A stretch of 33,055 bases of DNA, from the NCBI GenBank assembly GCA_020063565.1, contig JAICDB010000001.1, forward strand, positions 1-33,055, given 5' to 3'. Every line of letters starts with the position of its first letter. Position 1 is the stretch's first letter. The notes under the pieces were generated by a model. The model worked only from the letters and a program-made list of their open reading frames with translations, did not search any database and was not told the DNA's origin. Position numbers and translations under genes: made by a program. This DNA is from Clostridiales bacterium. GTDB taxonomy: Bacteria > Bacillota > DSM-16504 > Desulfitibacterales > JAICDB01. This document shows positions 31,121 to 33,055 of this stretch, piece by piece.

Positions 31121-32128
31121 CTATTTACCAATAGCTTTTTCGGCGAACTTAGTATTAACTATTTTTTCGTAGGGAACCCTTTGCTTTAATTCTCCTGCGT
31201 ATTCCATTACAGCTTCTAAGTTGGCGTATTCTTCTCTATCCAGGATAGGGTCTGTTGCCCAGGTATCCTGCTCTTTATAACGCTTGACAACCATCAGCAT
31301 TGTTTCTCTGTCGATATCATGGAAATGGGGGACAATGGCATCTGCAATTTCTTCAATTGAGTGATTTTCAACCCACTGTTGAGCTTCATAAATTGCATCT
31401 GTAAAGCTTTGAACAACGTCAGGATTTTTATCGATATAGCTTTGCTTGGTGATATAAACCGTATAGGGTAGTTTGCCGCTTTCCTTACCCATGGAGGCTA
31501 CCACATATCCCTTACCTTCTAATTCAATTTTAGAAGCAACAGGTTCAAAGAGCTGTACAAAGTCTCCTGTACCGGATATAAATGCCGGGCCAAGGTTTTT
31601 AAACTCTACATTTTGGATAATTTCCACATCTTTATGGGGCTCAATTCCATTTAAGTGTTGAACATATTCACTTACCATTTCCGGCATTCCGCCTTTGCGC
31701 TGCCCTAAAAGGGCTTTACCTTTTAACATATCCCAGGAAAAGTTTTCAATTGGTTCCCGGGAAACCAGGAAAGATCCGTCTCTCTGGGTGAGCTGGGCAA
31801 AGTTAATTGCCAAGTCGTTGGCGTTCTGGTTGGCAACATAGATGGTTGCTTCCGAACCCATGAGAATGATGTCTGCATCACCACTTAAAAGGGCAGTCAT
31901 TGTTTTGTCTCCGCCGAATGTTGTTTTTAAATCAACTTCCAAACCATGCTTTTCAAAAATTCCCTGAGTTAAGGCAACATATTGAGGTGCATAGAAGATG
32001 GAGTGAGTAACTTCACTTAAGCGAACCTTTGCTTTTTCACTTGTGGCTGTGTCCTGAGAACAGGCGCTTGCAAATATAAAAGTTGTAAAGAGAAGAATAA
32101 TTAACACCAAACGAACAGTTTTTGACAT
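31121..32128 (-). CDS. Substrate-binding lipoprotein of the ABC importer (NMT1/SsuA-like)
   Basis: A 335-residue extracellular binding protein anchored by C23 of the lipobox SAC. Class features are RLSEVTHSIFYAPQYVALTQ at the start of the mature protein, then GIFEKHGLEVDLKTTFGGDK and ALLSGDADIILMGSEATIYV. These are shared by binding proteins for sulfonates, nitrate and thiamine precursors. ATG 32128 lies 9 bases after GGAGG; a TTG at 32137 is in frame. First gene of the operon. No TPP riboswitch or Cys-box leader is visible upstream, so the substrate stays open. Confidence 0.88.
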   Translation of the reverse strand: MSKTVRLVLIILLFTTFIFASACSQDTATSEKAKVRLSEVTHSIFYAPQYVALTQGIFEKHGLEVDLKTTFGGDKTMTALLSGDADIILMGSEATIYVANQNANDLAINFAQLTQRDGSFLVSREPIENFSWDMLKGKALLGQRKGGMPEMVSEYVQHLNGIEPHKDVEIIQNVEFKNLGPAFISGTGDFVQLFEPVASKIELEGKGYVVASMGKESGKLPYTVYITKQSYIDKNPDVVQSFTDAIYEAQQWVENHSIEEIADAIVPHFHDIDRETMLMVVKRYKEQDTWATDPILDREEYANLEAVMEYAGELKQRVPYEKIVNTKFAEKAIGK

Positions 32129-32290
32129 TTCTATCAACCTCCGAAAAAATATTTTGTTTTCACTTTATAATATTCATTACATATAAAATGTGCAGCAAAC
32201 TGTGAGAATGCAAAAAAATACCAGAGAAGGATTTGCTATCGGGATACGGTTCATAGAATCCTGTAGACATTTGGTAAATAAAAAGAAAGA

Positions 32291-32333
32291 GGGAACGGTT
32301 CTTGACTTGAGAATTCACATCAAGAACGTTCCC
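32291..32333 (-). terminator. Terminator of pcm
   Basis: GGGAACG and TTCTTGA on one arm (32291-32305, one bulged G) pair with TCAAGAACGTTCCC (32320-32333) on the other. On the minus strand it starts 12 bases after the pcm stop and is followed by CTCTTTCTTTTTA. Confidence 0.85.
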
Positions 32334-32344
32334 GTTTCACATTT

Positions 32345-32947
32345 TCATTCGCCCCAGCTGTATTGGCCGTGCAATTTTACAAATTTCACAAATCCTAATG
32401 ATTTTTTTATAATGTCATCATCTTTGTTTTTTTCTATTAGAAAAAGCTCCTGCATAGTCTCTTCGCCAATTGGAACAACCATTTTGCCACCAGTTTTTAA
32501 CTGACTTAAGAGCTTATCCGGTAATTTGCCGGCAGAGGCAGTTACCATAATCCTATCATACGGTGAATACTCAGGCCATCCTTCACTTCCATCACCAATT
32601 TTAAAGTGGATATTTTCATATCCTAATTCTTTTAGTCTTTTTTGAGCTTTTTTGGATAACTCCTCTATCCTTTCAACTGTAAAGACTTCAGAAGCGAATT
32701 CTGCCAAAAATGCAGTTTGATAGCCCGAACCGGTGCCGATTTCCAGCACTTTGTTGTCCTTATTGATATCCAATGCTTTTGTCATTTCCACAACAAGACT
32801 GGGTTGGGATATCGTTTGCTCGTGCCCGATGGGTAAAGGACGGTCCAGGTAAGCGTAATTCTTAAATTCTTCATCAAGAAAATGCTTGCGATCTAATTTA
32901 TTAAAAATTTCATCAATCTTTTCATTGAGAGTTTTGTTGTTACTCAT
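32345..32947 (-). CDS. pcm: Protein-L-isoaspartate O-methyltransferase
   Basis: Repairs aged proteins by methylating isoaspartyl residues with S-adenosylmethionine. The 200 residues show the substrate-side block AYLDRPLPIGHEQTISQP, SAM motif I VLEIGTGSGYQTAFLAE, FTVERIEEL and the post-motif RIMVTASAGKLPDKLLSQLK, with GGKMVVPIG near the end. Length is normal. In many genomes pcm lies next to surE or nlpD; here the neighbours are unrelated. ATG 32947 follows GCAGGTGATATT. A candidate promoter is at the window's end, so it is likely monocistronic. Confidence 0.93.
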   Translation of the reverse strand: MSNNKTLNEKIDEIFNKLDRKHFLDEEFKNYAYLDRPLPIGHEQTISQPSLVVEMTKALDINKDNKVLEIGTGSGYQTAFLAEFASEVFTVERIEELSKKAQKRLKELGYENIHFKIGDGSEGWPEYSPYDRIMVTASAGKLPDKLLSQLKTGGKMVVPIGEETMQELFLIEKNKDDDIIKKSLGFVKFVKLHGQYSWGE

Positions 32948-32996
32948 AATATCACCTGCTTATAATTTATCGGATTCTATTTTATACACTCCTGTT

Positions 32997-33024
32997 TTTA
33001 TAATATTATATTTTGTTTTAGCAA
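32997..33024 (-). promoter_or_regulatory. Candidate promoter of pcm
   Basis: On the minus strand TTGCTA (33024-33019) and TATAAA (33002-32997) are 16 bases apart, about 50 bases before the start codon. Confidence 0.5.
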
Positions 33025-33055
33025 GAAACTTATGCAATAAAAATTAGAGAAGGTA

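Noticed and set aside
32261-32285. A third copy of the CTGTAGACAT repeat
   Set aside because: Only the first 10 bases and a generic A-rich end agree; the diagnostic middle blocks are absent, so chance is sufficient.
32138-32290. TPP riboswitch in front of the ABC importer
   Set aside because: The conserved CTGAGA and following TPP-box sequences are not present on the minus strand.

Overview
The window looks like part of a chromosome of a low-GC, endospore-forming Firmicute, most likely an anaerobic Clostridia/Peptococcaceae-type organism. Reasons: AT-rich intergenic DNA, strong AAGGAGG-type ribosome binding sites with frequent GTG/TTG starts, several lipoproteins, a spoVA operon and a CwlD-type spore cortex amidase. 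No rRNA, tRNA or CRISPR array was seen.

Layout. (1) 1-2778 is a genomic scrapyard. It holds the 5' part of an IS110-family transposase (minus strand) with a structured leader that could encode a bridge RNA, a major-facilitator gene reduced to its two ends, a DUF1232 gene apparently lacking its core, an orphan MNT nucleotidyltransferase, and a decayed Tn7-like transposon. The transposon remnant has a terminal array of 20-bp-period sites, a TnsB C-terminus and a TnsD-like fragment. A diverged ~90-bp repeat occurs twice here. (2) 2779-5845: a membrane diguanylate cyclase, then an arsenic operon (arsR, acr3, metallophosphoesterase) behind a promoter with a 16-bp perfect palindrome. (3) 5943-10402: a SAM methyltransferase (minus), a Met/Gly-rich exported protein, an acidic-linker lipoprotein of unknown function and a large membrane protein with a spermidine-synthase-like domain. 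(4) 10476-13424 (minus): a copper operon made of a SHOCT membrane protein, a two-HMA CopA ATPase and a previously uncalled 30-residue membrane peptide. (5) 13723-15203: a FadR-type GntR regulator converging on cwlD. (6) 15375-18366: a spoVA operon of the mobile 'spoVA2mob' composition (DUF1657, DUF421/YetF, spoVAC, spoVAD, spoVAE). (7) 18410-27338: a MacB/FtsX-type ABC exporter with its membrane-fusion protein, an OmpR-type two-component system and two lipoprotein genes; the first lipoprotein promoter carries a PhoB/OmpR-like direct repeat. (8) 27451-33024 (minus): htpG, a nitrate/sulfonate/thiamine-precursor type ABC importer and pcm.

How the parts fit. Stress and envelope functions dominate: arsenite and copper export, spore dipicolinate handling and germination, an ABC efflux system beside a two-component system, and protein repair or folding (HtpG, Pcm). 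The most promising less-described items are the 30-residue CopA-associated peptide, the TTTACAAGT direct repeat driving a nearly all-disordered acidic lipoprotein, the IS110 leader RNA, and the unannotated Tn7-like end. No complete new defence or mobile system could be demonstrated from the sequence alone.
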